A stretch of DNA of 64,000 bases from Aquisalinus luteolus (GCF_009712425.2 NZ_VCJR02000001.1:248001-312000); one strand, 5' to 3'. Positions 18,126 to 28,117 are shown, numbered from the stretch's first letter. Numbers and translations: made by a program. The notes: generated by a model not told the origin, from the sequence alone.

Positions 18126-20576
18126 ATGGCCAGAAAACCGTCCACCCGCTCCGGTTCGACACCGCGCCGGCGCCCGTCCGCGCGGGCGACGGCCAGGCGA
18201 CCTCGTGCCGGTAGCAAGAGTGGCAGTGGCAAGGCGGGTGCTGTTCATCATCCCCTTCTGGAGAAACTGATCCCATGGATGGGGAAGGGCAGGAAAACTG
18301 CAAAGCCCTCCGCAACAGCCAGAAAAGCACCTGCCGGCAACGCCGCCGCGGGTCCGGCCCGAAAAGCCGGCCCATCGCGCAAGGCTGCCTCTCCGCGTAA
18401 AGCCGCCTCTGGCCGCAAGCCTGCTTCGCGCCGCCGTCCCGCATCTCGTCGCGCGGTGCGTCCCGGCATACCCGGCTGGGTGAAAGGGGCGGGCGGTATT
18501 GCGTTTCGGGTGGGCTTTGTCGGGTTCGGCTGCTTTATCCTCTCGCTCGGCGTCATCTATTATTACAGCCGCGACCTGCCGCCGCTTAGCTCCCTGGAAC
18601 ATCTCCAGCGTCCGGCCCAGATCACTCTTGTCGATGCGCAGGGTGAGTTCCTGACCCGCTATGGCCAGCTCCACGGAGAACCGGTTGTTGTCCAAAGCCT
18701 GCCGCCCCATGTGGTCCAGGCCTTCCTCGCGACGGAGGACCGCAATTTCTATCACCACTGGGGTGTCAATCCGGTCGCTATCATCCGTGCCCTGATTGTC
18801 AACCTGCGCGAGGGCAGTGTGCGGCAGGGCGGTTCGACCATTACCCAGCAATTCGCCAAGAACGTTTTCCTGACGCCTGATCGCACTATCAAGCGCAAGA
18901 TGCAGGAGATGCTGCTCGCCCTGCAGCTGGAGATGACCTATTCCAAGGACGAGATCCTCGCCTTCTATCTCAACAATGTCTATTTCGGTGCCGGCACCTG
19001 GGGCATCAGTGCTGCATCTGAACGCTATTTCGAGAAAGCGCCGGAGGACCTGACAGTCGGGGAGGCAGCCATGCTCGCCGGCTTGCTGAAAGCGCCCTCG
19101 CGCTACTCGCCCTCCGCCAGCCCCGATGCTGCCCGGGAACGCGCAAAAGTCGTGCTCGCCGCCATGGTCGATGCCGGTTACCTGAAACCGGAAGACGCCG
19201 AGACCATCACCAGCCAACGAATTGCTTCCGTTTCGCGCCGCCGCAACCCGGCGCCATATGCGACAGATTTTGCCATGGCGGAGCTGAACGAGATCATGCC
19301 GCAGCTCAAGCATGACATCATCATTCACACGACGATCGACCTGGCTGCGCACCAGCGCGCCCAGTCTGCCATTGCGACATTGACAGAGCGCGATACCCGC
19401 GTTGCCGACACTGTACAGGTCGCCATGGTGGCGCTGGAATCCGACGGAGCCGTGCGCCTGATGATCGGCGGCAAGGACTATGCAGAGAGCGAATATAACC
19501 GGGCGACCCACGCCTTGCGCCAGCCGGGTTCCGCCTTCAAACCGTTCGTATACCTCGCAGCGCTGGAAGACGGCCGCCGGCCGGACGACATCATTCTCGA
19601 CACGCCGGTCGAGCTGTCCGACTGGGCACCGTCGAACTACAAAGACAAGTATTATGGCGCTGTGCCGATGGCCGAGGCGCTCGCCCGCTCGCTCAATGCT
19701 GCTGCCATCCGCCTGCAGGAGGAAACCGGTCGCGACCGCGTCGTCGCCGTTGCAAAGCGTCTCGGGTTTCCGGGCGAAATCGATCCGGGCGCGGCACTGG
19801 CCCTTGGCGTGAACGAGGCAACGCCACTCGACCTCGCCGCCACCTATCTGCCCTTCGCCAATCACGGCGTCACGGCAGAGCCTTATATCATCACGTCTAT
19901 CTATACCGAGGGCGGCAAGGTGCTCTACGCCCGTGAGGAAAAGCCGGGCCGCTACGTCGTCGCAGAGGATGACCTGATCGCCCTTAACCACATGTTGCGC
20001 CAGACCATCGATGATGGCTCCGGCAAGGCGGCGGCGCTGCCGGGTTATGTCGCCATGGGCAAGACCGGCACGACACAGGAAAGCCGGGATGCCTGGTTCG
20101 CCGGCCATGCTGCGGGTGTGACCGGCGTCGTCTGGCTCGGCAAGGATGACTATTCCCCAATGCGCGATGGCTGGGCACCGGTCAGCGGCTCCGGTGCGCC
20201 GGCGGTCTTGTGGAAGGACATGATGGTCGCAGTGCTGAATGACAGGCCGGACCTGCCCTACACGCCGTGGGAGCCGCAACCCTTCCTGCCGTCGATCTTC
20301 GACCAGTTCCGCGGGCTGTTCAGCCGAAACGATGCGGCTGCCGACCCGGCTGTGCCTTACGATATGTCCTATGAAATGACAGCGCCGCCACCCGCTGACA
20401 GGCCGCTGCCACGGGCGCAGGCGAGCATGGACGATCTTGTGGCGGATATACTCGAAGAAGAGGAGGCGGCGCAGACCCTGCCAGAGGGGGATGAGCTTGG
20501 CGCCTTCCTCAACGGTCAGCTCTCAGAGCCTCAATCTCCAGAGGTCGCCCTTCCAGATCCCGGTACGGGCGGTTGA
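18126..20576 (+). CDS. Class A penicillin-binding protein (PBP1A-type transglycosylase/transpeptidase)
   Basis: 816 residues. An unusually long cytoplasmic tail of about 120 residues is rich in Lys, Arg, Ala and Pro. A single membrane anchor follows at about 122-147. The GT51 glycosyltransferase domain has ATEDRNFYHHWGVN and RQGGSTITQQFAKN. The transpeptidase domain has the SxxK motif in GSAFKPF, SLN as SxN, and MGKTGTT as KTG. All catalytic motifs are intact. It polymerises and cross-links peptidoglycan in the periplasm. It follows the OmpA-like gene but is separated from it by a terminator. The tail may bind nucleic acid or partner proteins, which is untested. Confidence 0.93.
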   Translation: MARKPSTRSGSTPRRRPSARATARRPRAGSKSGSGKAGAVHHPLLEKLIPWMGKGRKTAKPSATARKAPAGNAAAGPARKAGPSRKAASPRKAASGRKPASRRRPASRRAVRPGIPGWVKGAGGIAFRVGFVGFGCFILSLGVIYYYSRDLPPLSSLEHLQRPAQITLVDAQGEFLTRYGQLHGEPVVVQSLPPHVVQAFLATEDRNFYHHWGVNPVAIIRALIVNLREGSVRQGGSTITQQFAKNVFLTPDRTIKRKMQEMLLALQLEMTYSKDEILAFYLNNVYFGAGTWGISAASERYFEKAPEDLTVGEAAMLAGLLKAPSRYSPSASPDAARERAKVVLAAMVDAGYLKPEDAETITSQRIASVSRRRNPAPYATDFAMAELNEIMPQLKHDIIIHTTIDLAAHQRAQSAIATLTERDTRVADTVQVAMVALESDGAVRLMIGGKDYAESEYNRATHALRQPGSAFKPFVYLAALEDGRRPDDIILDTPVELSDWAPSNYKDKYYGAVPMAEALARSLNAAAIRLQEETGRDRVVAVAKRLGFPGEIDPGAALALGVNEATPLDLAATYLPFANHGVTAEPYIITSIYTEGGKVLYAREEKPGRYVVAEDDLIALNHMLRQTIDDGSGKAAALPGYVAMGKTGTTQESRDAWFAGHAAGVTGVVWLGKDDYSPMRDGWAPVSGSGAPAVLWKDMMVAVLNDRPDLPYTPWEPQPFLPSIFDQFRGLFSRNDAAADPAVPYDMSYEMTAPPPADRPLPRAQASMDDLVADILEEEEAAQTLPEGDELGAFLNGQLSEPQSPEVALPDPGTGG

Positions 20577-20578
20577 TA

Positions 20579-21325
20579 TCAACGTACGCCAATGCCGTAG
20601 AGGCTGGCGCCATGGGCCTTCAGCCACTCCTGCGCGGGGTGGCGATCCTCGATCAATTCATCAACCACACGCCAGAAAGCGGGCGAGTGATCCATGTGTT
20701 TCAGATGCGCCACTTCATGCCCGACGACATAGGTGTAGACATGTTCCGGCGCCATGATCAGCCGCCAGCTCAAGGAAATCGCGCCCGCCGATGAGCAGGA
20801 GCCCCAGCGCGAGCGTGTGTCGCGCACGGTAATCCGTTTACGGATGACACCGATCCTGTCACAGAGCTCGTCGGCGATAGTGCAGAATTCCCGCCTTGCC
20901 TCGGCCCGTAGCCAGTCTTCGACCCGGCGGGCAAGGAACTCAGGCGCCCCGCCGACATAGAGCGACTGGCCGTCGACGCGCACGGCCTTTCTCTGGCCCG
21001 GCGTATGGACGATCGTCTGCTCGATCCCACGCACCGGCACGATTGCGCCATCATGAAATGGCTGCGTCTGCGGGCTTTCAGCCAGGCATTGCGCGATCCA
21101 GCCACGCCGTTTCTCGACGAAGGAAAGCCCATCGGGTACGGAGCGTTTGCTCGGGCAGGTCAGCAGGACGCGGCCGCCCAGCGCATCGACGCGAATGATC
21201 AGCCGCCGGGCGCGGCGATTGATTCGCACATCGACAGGCAACACGCGCTCGCCGATACGCACGCTCGGACCTGCACCAGGGTCGGGCGGTGAAACTTTGA
21301 GGGATTTCTCCCGGGGAAGGGTCAT
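20579..21325 (-). CDS. YgjP-like (M48/DUF45) metallopeptidase
   Basis: 248 residues. The C-terminal domain has the zinc motif VVGHEVAHLKHMDHSPAFW (HExxH plus a downstream His) and TRSRWGSCSSAGAISLSWRLIMAP, the YgjP/DUF45 signature. The N-terminal half carries INRRARRLIIRVDALGGRVLLTCP, also typical of the family. The start at 21325 was chosen because upstream in-frame codons reach into the mutS promoter region. It converges on the PBP gene with a two-base gap and is divergent from mutS. Known members are cytosolic and poorly characterised; a proteolytic role is likely. Confidence 0.87.
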   Translation of the reverse strand: MTLPREKSLKVSPPDPGAGPSVRIGERVLPVDVRINRRARRLIIRVDALGGRVLLTCPSKRSVPDGLSFVEKRRGWIAQCLAESPQTQPFHDGAIVPVRGIEQTIVHTPGQRKAVRVDGQSLYVGGAPEFLARRVEDWLRAEARREFCTIADELCDRIGVIRKRITVRDTRSRWGSCSSAGAISLSWRLIMAPEHVYTYVVGHEVAHLKHMDHSPAFWRVVDELIEDRHPAQEWLKAHGASLYGIGVR

Positions 21326-21443
21326 GCGCCCGAGTCTCGGCCTCTGCGGTGCTCCCGTCAAGAACGGTTTTCCACCACCAGGCCCGTTCTCTATCGACTC
21401 AGGCCAGTCTGTTTTATAAGACAGGTCAGTCGTGGAGAATTCA

Positions 21444-24194
21444 ATGGACGGTTCTGCCCACCCGAGCGAGATCGGCGAGAAGGGCAAGGCGATGGCAGTC
21501 AAGGATACCAAAGCCCTGACGCCGATGATGGCCCAGTATCTGGAGATCAGGGAACAGGCGGGTGATGCCCTCCTGTTCTATCGCATGGGCGATTTCTACG
21601 AGCTGTTCTTCGACGATGCGGTCAAGGCAGCCGCAGCGCTCGATATCACGCTGACCAGGCGCGGCCAGCATCAGGGCGATCCAATTCCCATGTGCGGCGT
21701 ACCGCACCACTCCCACGAAAATTATCTCGCCCGGCTGATCCGCGCCGGTTTCAAGGTCGCGATCTGCGAACAGACCGAGGACCCGGCGGAGGCCAAGAAG
21801 CGCGGCTCCAAATCCGTCGTCCGGCGCGAGATCGTGCGCTTCGTCACCCCCGGCACGCTGACGGAAGATTCGCTACTTGAGGCCCGCTCCCACAATTTTC
21901 TCGCCGCCCTGCACGCGCCAAAGACCGGTGCCGGGGCGCTCGCCTGGGCCGATGTATCGAGCGGGGAGCTGTGTGTCGCGACCGTTACCGCCGACACGCT
22001 TGGCTCTCAACTCGCCGCCTTGACGCCGAAGGAATTGCTGACGCCCGAAGCGCCGGGGGAGGAGTGGATCGCCGCCCTCGATACGCTGGGCGACGAGACC
22101 TGTGTCACGCCGCAGGCGCGCACTTTCTTTGACGTCGCCAATGCCGAGGAGCGGCTGTGCGATCTCTACAAGGTGCAGGCGCTCGATGCTTTCGGCACCT
22201 TTGCCCGCAGCGAGATTGCCGCCCTCGGCGCGCTCGCGGCCTATATCGAGCTGACGCAGGTCGGGCGCATGCCGGCGCTGAAGCCGCCGCGCCATCCGGC
22301 CCGCGGCGCGGCGATGGCGATTGATGCCGTTACCCGCACCTCGCTGGAGCTGACCCGCACCCAGCGCGGCGACCGGGACGGCTCGCTGCTTGCCGCCATT
22401 GACCGCACGGTATCCGGTGCCGGGGCGCGGCTGCTGTCCGACTGGATGGCCGGACCGCTGACCGATATCGATGCCATCCGTCGCCGCCAGCAGGCCATCG
22501 CCTGGCTGGTCGAGGCGCGGACCCTGCGGGGCGATATCCGCGAGCGTCTCGCTGCCACACCCGATATCGCCCGCGCCCTGTCGCGGCTGGCGCTCGGTCG
22601 GGGCGGACCGCGCGATCTCGCCGCCCTGCGTGATGGTCTCATTGCCGCGCGGGAATTATGCGAGCTGCTTCATGGTGCCGCCGATGAAGCGCCACTGGAC
22701 GCGCCGATGGCGGCAATGCTGCAGGAGGCGATGTGCGATCTGGAAGCCCAGTCCAGCGGCGGCTTCGCCGATCTGCTCCGCCTGCTGAAGAAATCCCTCG
22801 CGGAAGACCTGCCACTGCTTGCCCGCGATGGTGGCTTCATCGCTGCTGGCTACGACCCCGGCCTCGACGAGACGCGCGGCCTGCGCGACAACGCCCGCCG
22901 AGTCATCGCCGGGCTTGAGGATCAGTACCGCCAGAAGGCCGGCATCAAGGCGCTGAAGATCAAGCATAACAACGTTCTCGGCTATTTCGTCGAGGCCCCG
23001 GCGAGCCATGCCGACACGCTGATGGGCGCGCCCCATTCCGACCTGTTCATCCATCGCCAGACGCTCGCCAATGCCGTGCGCTTCACGACGGTCGAACTCT
23101 CCGATCTCGACTCGCGCATCGTCCGCTCGCGTGACACTGCGCTCGCCCGGGAGATGGAGCTGTTTGGCGATCTCTGCGGCAAGACCATCGCCCGCGCCGG
23201 CGACATCGCGGCATGTGCGGATGGTCTTGCCCTGATCGATGTCTGCGCGGGGCTGGCAGGGCTCGCCGAGGCGCAGGACTATGTCCGCCCGCAGGTCGAT
23301 GACAGCTTCGCCTTCGCGATCACCGGCGGGCGCCACCCGGTTGTCGAACAGACCGTGGCACGGGCGGGCGAGGGGGCCTTCATCCCCAATGACTGTCGCC
23401 TGACGCGGGATGAAGACCCGAGCCTGTGGCTCGTCACCGGCCCGAACATGGCCGGTAAATCGACCTTCCTGCGCCAGAATGCGCTGATCGCGATCCTCGC
23501 CCAGATGGGCTCCTTCGTGCCCGCCAAATCCGCCCATATCGGTGTCATCGACCGCGTCTTTTCCCGCGTCGGCGCGTCAGACGACCTCGCCCGTGGCCGC
23601 TCGACCTTCATGGTCGAAATGGTCGAGACCGCGGCGATCCTCAACCAGGCATCGGAGCGCTCCCTCGTCGTGCTCGACGAGATCGGGCGCGGCACGGCGA
23701 CCTATGATGGTCTCTCCATCGCCTGGGCGGCACTGGAGCACCTGCACGAGATCAACAAATGCCGCGGCCTGTTCGCCACGCACTATCATGAGCTGACAGC
23801 ACTCTCTTCACGCCTCGACCGGCTCGACAATGTGTCGATGCAGGTGCGCGAATGGAAGGGCGATGTCGTCTTCCTGCACGAGGTGGCGGAAGGCCCCGCC
23901 GACCGTTCCTATGGCGTTTCTGTCGGCCGTCTCGCCGGCCTGCCGCCTGCCGTCGTTGCCCGGGCGCAGGAAGTTCTGAGCCTGCTCGAAGAAGGCAAGG
24001 TGGCTTCCAGCGCCGGCCTATCCACGCTCGTCGACGACCTCCCGCTTTTCAGCGCTGCCGCAGCGGCACCCAAGCCCCCCGCCGACAGCCCGGCGCTCAA
24101 GGCACTCGCCGATATTGATCCGGACAGCCTGTCGCCCCGCGAGGCGCTGGAAGCGCTCTATGCGCTGAAGGAAATGACCCGCAATGGCAGCTGA
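21444..24194 (+). CDS. mutS: DNA mismatch repair ATPase MutS
   Basis: 916 residues. The mismatch-binding domain has GDFYELFFDDAV with the FxE motif. The ATPase domain has Walker A TGPNMAGKST, Walker B VVLDEIGRGTATYDG, and the ST and helix-turn-helix segments. The start at 21444 follows GGAGAA by four bases; a GTG at 21432 and an ATG at 21492 are alternatives. MutS binds mismatches and recruits MutL to start repair. It overlaps glnD by 11 bases, so the two are co-translated. Confidence 0.97.
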   Translation: MDGSAHPSEIGEKGKAMAVKDTKALTPMMAQYLEIREQAGDALLFYRMGDFYELFFDDAVKAAAALDITLTRRGQHQGDPIPMCGVPHHSHENYLARLIRAGFKVAICEQTEDPAEAKKRGSKSVVRREIVRFVTPGTLTEDSLLEARSHNFLAALHAPKTGAGALAWADVSSGELCVATVTADTLGSQLAALTPKELLTPEAPGEEWIAALDTLGDETCVTPQARTFFDVANAEERLCDLYKVQALDAFGTFARSEIAALGALAAYIELTQVGRMPALKPPRHPARGAAMAIDAVTRTSLELTRTQRGDRDGSLLAAIDRTVSGAGARLLSDWMAGPLTDIDAIRRRQQAIAWLVEARTLRGDIRERLAATPDIARALSRLALGRGGPRDLAALRDGLIAARELCELLHGAADEAPLDAPMAAMLQEAMCDLEAQSSGGFADLLRLLKKSLAEDLPLLARDGGFIAAGYDPGLDETRGLRDNARRVIAGLEDQYRQKAGIKALKIKHNNVLGYFVEAPASHADTLMGAPHSDLFIHRQTLANAVRFTTVELSDLDSRIVRSRDTALAREMELFGDLCGKTIARAGDIAACADGLALIDVCAGLAGLAEAQDYVRPQVDDSFAFAITGGRHPVVEQTVARAGEGAFIPNDCRLTRDEDPSLWLVTGPNMAGKSTFLRQNALIAILAQMGSFVPAKSAHIGVIDRVFSRVGASDDLARGRSTFMVEMVETAAILNQASERSLVVLDEIGRGTATYDGLSIAWAALEHLHEINKCRGLFATHYHELTALSSRLDRLDNVSMQVREWKGDVVFLHEVAEGPADRSYGVSVGRLAGLPPAVVARAQEVLSLLEEGKVASSAGLSTLVDDLPLFSAAAAAPKPPADSPALKALADIDPDSLSPREALEALYALKEMTRNGS

Positions 24195-26958
24195 AGCATC
24201 GCGCAAACTCTGGAAGCCCGGCGCGTTGGCCGACCGGCTGACCGCCATGTCAGCAGAGCTGTCCTCGATGGAGCGCAGCACGAAGCTGGGTCAGGAAATC
24301 CGCGATACCCGTGCCCATTGGCTTGACGAGATGTTCGGCAAGACGCGGCGTGGCGAACAGATTTCCCGCGGCCTTTCCACGCTGACGGGAGAGGGCATCC
24401 ACGGCCTGTTCGAGGCTGGTGCCGCTCTGTATCCGGAAGAGGCACAGCATCTCGCCGTGCTGGCCGTCGGCGGGTTCGGGCGCGGGCGTCTGGCGCCGTT
24501 CTCCGATATTGATCTCCTCTTCCTGCATTCAGCAAATGCCGGGCAGAAGATCAAGCCGCTGCTGGATTTCATCCTCTATGCCTTGTGGGACGCCGGGCTG
24601 AACGTCGCCCAGGCCGTGCGCTCCCCGGCCCAGTCGATCGATTTCGTCAAGGCCGATATAGAGGGGTGTACGTCCTATTTGGATGCTCGCTATATCGTGG
24701 GGAACGAAACACTCGCCCGCGATTTCTTCCAGCGCTTCGACCGCTATCGCAAGGCTACGGTTTCACCTTTCATCGAGGCCAAGCTCAAGGAGCGCGAGGA
24801 CCGCATCGCCAAGGGTAACGGTTCGCGTTACGCGGTCGAGCCGGACATAAAGGAAGGCAAGGGCGGCCTGCGCGACCTTGAAACCCTGCACTGGCTGGCG
24901 CGCTATGCCTATGGCGCGACAAATGTCGAGCAGCGCGTCAATATCGGCGTTTTCACTGATGAGGAAGCGGCGAGCTATGAAAAGGCGCTCGACTTCCTCT
25001 GGTCCGTCCGTGTGCAGCTGCATCGCTTGCGCGGGCGACCGGATGAGCAACTCTCTTTCGATATCCAGCCAAAGGTTGCCGATGCGCTGAACTATCACAA
25101 CCGTGGCCAGACCCTCGGCGTCGAACGGCTGATGAAGCACTACTTTATCAATGCCAAGGAAGTCGGCCGGCTGACCGGCGTTGTCTGTGCCGCACTGGAA
25201 GAGGCGGAGGTCAAGCGCTCGCGCCTGATCGACAGTTTCTTCCGCGGTCTTGGCGGCGGCAACCGCAAGCAGGACCTGAACCGCCGCATCCGCCCGGACG
25301 AGGTCGGCACCCCGACGAATATCACCCTGCGCGGCGACCGGGTCGATTTCAGGGATCATGCAAAAGCACAGGAGACGCCGCTCGACCTTTTCCGCCTGTT
25401 CCGCATCGCCGCCCGCAAGCCTGCTGCCGAGATTCATCCTGAAGCGCTGAAGACCGTCGCGGCCGGGGCCCGCTTCATGAAACGGGCAAGCGTCGAGGAC
25501 GAGGATGTCGCAACCATTTTCCGGGCAATTATTCTGGATACGGAGAACCCGGAGGAAGTCCTGCGCGACATGACCGAATGCGGGTTGCTGGGCAGTTATC
25601 TGCCTGCCTTCGGCATGCTGATAGGTCGGGTCAAATACGGTCTCTATCGCGGTTTTACGCTGGACGAACATGTTCTGCGTTCCGTTGGCGTGCTCGATCG
25701 TATCCGTCATGGCGAAGAGACGGAGCATCACCCCATTGCAACGCGCATCATGGCGAAAACGGCTGATCCGCTGTCTTTCTATCTCGCCATCCTGATGCAT
25801 GAATCCGGCGAGACGCTGACCAACCCGACCCCGGACAGGCTTCGCCGCAAGATCATCTCCTCTGTCGGTCACCTGGTGCCTGACAAGGATAAACTTGAGG
25901 ATATCGTCTGGGCGTCGACGCGCTACCAGATGATGGCGAATATCGCCGTGCGCCGGAACGTGATGGAAGAGCGCACAATCGAGACCTTCGCCGCCGAAGT
26001 TGCAACGGCTGAACGTCTTGACCTGCTCATGGTGCTGACGATCTGTCACCTGCGCATGGCCGGTTTCAATTCGTGGGACCGTTGGACGCGTCGCGACCTC
26101 GGTAACCTTTACGACGCGACGAAAGCCTGGTTCTCCGGCGGGGCGGAGGCGCTTGCCGCCCACATCCTGAAACAGCGCGATGCGCTTCGTGGCCGTGCGG
26201 CCAGGCTCCTTTCCGACTGGCCGGTACAGCAGCTCGACCGCTATCTCCTGCGCCTGCCGGCCGAGTTCTTCGAGGGCGTCGATCCCGCTACGGCGGTGCG
26301 GTTCGTCAAGATGATGCGCCACGTCGATGGCGGCTCTTCGCCCGGCTCGGTCGAGCTCAGCGTGCATGAGGATGGCCTTGTCGAGGCGGCGATCTATTCC
26401 CGCGACAAGCCGGGGCTTTATGCGGCGATTGCCGGTGTCGTTATTGCCAATGGCGGCATGGTCCGCGCCTCGACTGCGTTTCCGGTCAAACCGGCGGGCA
26501 AGGGCGTGGACATGGCCGGCAATATCGTTGTTTTTCATGGCGAGCAGGGCCGCTCGATCCTCGAAGGCCAGGATGAGGAGGCGGCTTTAGCGAAGCTGCA
26601 AAAGCAGTTCGAGGAAGCCATTACCCGGCCCGGTTATGAAAAGATCAAGTTGCGTGCCCGGGTTGGCGACCGGCGGCATGTGTTCGATGTGCCGTCAGAG
26701 GTCAAACTCGATCAGCACACGTCCCATGACTGCCTGATCGTCGAGGCCAAGGGCCGTGACCGGCCGGGGCTGCTCTATCGCCTTGCCGCCGCGCTCAGCG
26801 ATATCGGCGTGTCGATCCGCTCTGCCTATATTGCCAACTATGGCGAGATGGCTGTCGATACCTTCTATATCCAGGACCTGCCGGGCTACAAGATCACAGA
26901 CCGGCGCCGCCAGGAAGTGATCCGCCGCTCGTTGCTTGCCGTGCTAGACAGCGATTGA
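24184..26958 (+). CDS. glnD: GlnD: PII uridylyltransferase with a degenerate uridylyl-removing domain
   Basis: 924 residues, usual GlnD length and order. The nucleotidyltransferase domain has GGFGRGRLAPFSDID with Asp108 and Asp110 intact. A GlnE/GlnD linker helix domain follows, then the HD-domain region and two C-terminal ACT domains (EDGLVEAAIYSRDKPGLYAAI and EAKGRDRPGLLYRLAAALSDI). The HD site is altered: the canonical LLHDIxKG reads LMHESGETL (His539-Glu540), the following DHS motif is absent, the later His is Tyr in TRYQMMAN, and the VADI Asp is His622 (ICHL). PII uridylylation should be retained, while uridylyl removal is probably lost. It overlaps mutS by 11 bases. Confidence 0.93.
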   Translation: MAAEASRKLWKPGALADRLTAMSAELSSMERSTKLGQEIRDTRAHWLDEMFGKTRRGEQISRGLSTLTGEGIHGLFEAGAALYPEEAQHLAVLAVGGFGRGRLAPFSDIDLLFLHSANAGQKIKPLLDFILYALWDAGLNVAQAVRSPAQSIDFVKADIEGCTSYLDARYIVGNETLARDFFQRFDRYRKATVSPFIEAKLKEREDRIAKGNGSRYAVEPDIKEGKGGLRDLETLHWLARYAYGATNVEQRVNIGVFTDEEAASYEKALDFLWSVRVQLHRLRGRPDEQLSFDIQPKVADALNYHNRGQTLGVERLMKHYFINAKEVGRLTGVVCAALEEAEVKRSRLIDSFFRGLGGGNRKQDLNRRIRPDEVGTPTNITLRGDRVDFRDHAKAQETPLDLFRLFRIAARKPAAEIHPEALKTVAAGARFMKRASVEDEDVATIFRAIILDTENPEEVLRDMTECGLLGSYLPAFGMLIGRVKYGLYRGFTLDEHVLRSVGVLDRIRHGEETEHHPIATRIMAKTADPLSFYLAILMHESGETLTNPTPDRLRRKIISSVGHLVPDKDKLEDIVWASTRYQMMANIAVRRNVMEERTIETFAAEVATAERLDLLMVLTICHLRMAGFNSWDRWTRRDLGNLYDATKAWFSGGAEALAAHILKQRDALRGRAARLLSDWPVQQLDRYLLRLPAEFFEGVDPATAVRFVKMMRHVDGGSSPGSVELSVHEDGLVEAAIYSRDKPGLYAAIAGVVIANGGMVRASTAFPVKPAGKGVDMAGNIVVFHGEQGRSILEGQDEEAALAKLQKQFEEAITRPGYEKIKLRARVGDRRHVFDVPSEVKLDQHTSHDCLIVEAKGRDRPGLLYRLAAALSDIGVSIRSAYIANYGEMAVDTFYIQDLPGYKITDRRRQEVIRRSLLAVLDSD

Positions 26959-27014
26959 ACCTGTACCCGAGCGGCCTGTATTGAAGCGCGCTGAAATCAG
27001 CCCTATATGAGGCC

Positions 27015-27063
27015 GGCACGGGACGACCCGTGTCTATCATGTCATCTCGGGACGGCCCGATCC
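27015..27063 (+). promoter_or_regulatory. Guanidine-II (mini-ykkC) riboswitch
   Basis: Two GC-rich hairpins carry the diagnostic ACGR tetraloops: CACGGG-ACGA-CCCGTG at 27017-27032 and TCGGG-ACGG-CCCGA at 27047-27060, separated by a 14-base linker. They lie 7-10 bases upstream of the GGAGGG ribosome-binding site (27070-27075) of a Gdx/SugE-type exporter. Motif and downstream gene agree, so guanidinium is the expected ligand, promoting translation of the exporter. Confidence 0.93.
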
Positions 27064-27082
27064 ATTCATGGAGGGCTTTCTC

Positions 27083-27406
27083 ATGGCCTGGATTTATCTC
27101 ATTGTTGCCGGTCTTCTGGAAATCGTCTGGGCTTTCTCGATGAAGAAGTCCGAGGGCTTCACGATACTTGTTCCCAGCGCCGTCACCATCGTCGCGATGA
27201 TCGCCAGCTTCGCGCTTCTGTCCTTCGCCATGCGCTCGCTGCCGCTCGGTACCGCCTATACGGTCTGGACTGGCATCGGCGCTGTCGGGGCGTTCCTTGT
27301 CGGGGTCCTCGTGCTCGGCGAAATGCTCACACCGATGCGGGTTGTCGCGGCCTGCCTGATCGTTGCCGGGATTATCCTGATGAAGGTTTCCGGCTCTCCT
27401 TCCTGA
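27083..27406 (+). CDS. sugE: Guanidinium exporter Gdx/SugE (SMR family)
   Basis: 107 residues with four transmembrane helices, the SMR size. It starts [26 protein letters not shown] with the essential membrane Glu in helix 1 and the Trp/Lys pattern of the Gdx subtype rather than EmrE. Later segments are [19 protein letters not shown] and LILGE-like [12 protein letters not shown]. It acts as a dual-topology dimer exchanging guanidinium for protons. The start at 27083 is preceded by GGAGGG with seven bases of spacing. The ATG at 27068 would overlap that site. A guanidine-II riboswitch lies directly upstream. Confidence 0.93.
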   Translation: MAWIYLIVAGLLEIVWAFSMKKSEGFTILVPSAVTIVAMIASFALLSFAMRSLPLGTAYTVWTGIGAVGAFLVGVLVLGEMLTPMRVVAACLIVAGIILMKVSGSPS

Positions 27407-27517
27407 ACCTGCATCAGCCCCTGAGTTTGCCGCAACACATATTTGCCTAATCAGCAACGGCGCGACGCGCTCAGACGTATTATGTGAGTTTCCAAGCAGA
27501 ATTTATTGGAGGCCATC

Positions 27518-28117
27518 ATGGCAAAAGTTCTCGTTCTTTATTATTCCAGCTATGGCCATCTGGAGACCATGGCAAAGGCCATCGCCGAGGGTGCCCGCGA
27601 AGCCGGCGCCGAGGTTGATGTGAAGCGCGTGCCCGAAACCGCTCCGGCGGAGGTCGCGAAAAACGCCGGCTTCAAGCTGGATCAGGAAGCGCCGGTCGCT
27701 ACTGTCGCAGAGCTGGCCGACTATGATGCGATCATCATCGGCACAGGCACCCGTTTCGGGCGCATGTCTTCCCAGATGGCAGCCTTCCTCGACCAGGCCG
27801 GTGGCCTGTGGGCGAGGGGCGCGCTGAACGGCAAGGTCGGCGCGGCCTTCACCGGTACCGCCTCCCAGCATGGCGGGCAGGAGACGACCCTGTTCTCGAT
27901 CATCACCAACATGCTGCATTTTGGCATGACAATTGTCGGTCTCGACTATGGTTTCCAGGGCCAGCTGACGCTCGACAGTGTCGAAGGCGGCTCGCCCTAT
28001 GGCGCCTCGACCATCGCCGGCGGCGACGGCAGCCGCCAGCCAAGCCAGATCGAGCTCGATGGCGCGAAATATCTCGGCGCCCGTGTCGCTAATACGGCTG
28101 CGAAACTCGCTTCTTGA
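27518..28117 (+). CDS. wrbA: NAD(P)H:quinone oxidoreductase, WrbA type
   Basis: 199 residues. A flavodoxin-fold with FMN phosphate loop [19 protein letters not shown] at residues 7-25, then [17 protein letters not shown] and [19 protein letters not shown], all WrbA signatures. It reduces quinones by two electrons, avoiding semiquinones. The ATG at 27518 has GGAGG six bases upstream. It is followed by a hairpin terminator shared with the convergent TetR gene. Regulation by the TetR protein cannot be claimed, since the operators found lie on the far side of tetR. Confidence 0.94.
   Translation: MAKVLVLYYSSYGHLETMAKAIAEGAREAGAEVDVKRVPETAPAEVAKNAGFKLDQEAPVATVAELADYDAIIIGTGTRFGRMSSQMAAFLDQAGGLWARGALNGKVGAAFTGTASQHGGQETTLFSIITNMLHFGMTIVGLDYGFQGQLTLDSVEGGSPYGASTIAGGDGSRQPSQIELDGAKYLGARVANTAAKLAS

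Noticed and set aside
18087-20279. A 730-residue minus-strand open frame across the PBP gene
   Set aside because: It is the antisense of a full class A PBP with all catalytic motifs; GC-rich codon structure keeps the opposite frame open. No domain is recognisable in it.
24763-26538. A 591-residue minus-strand open frame within glnD
   Set aside because: Antisense shadow of glnD; no ribosome-binding site or motif supports it.
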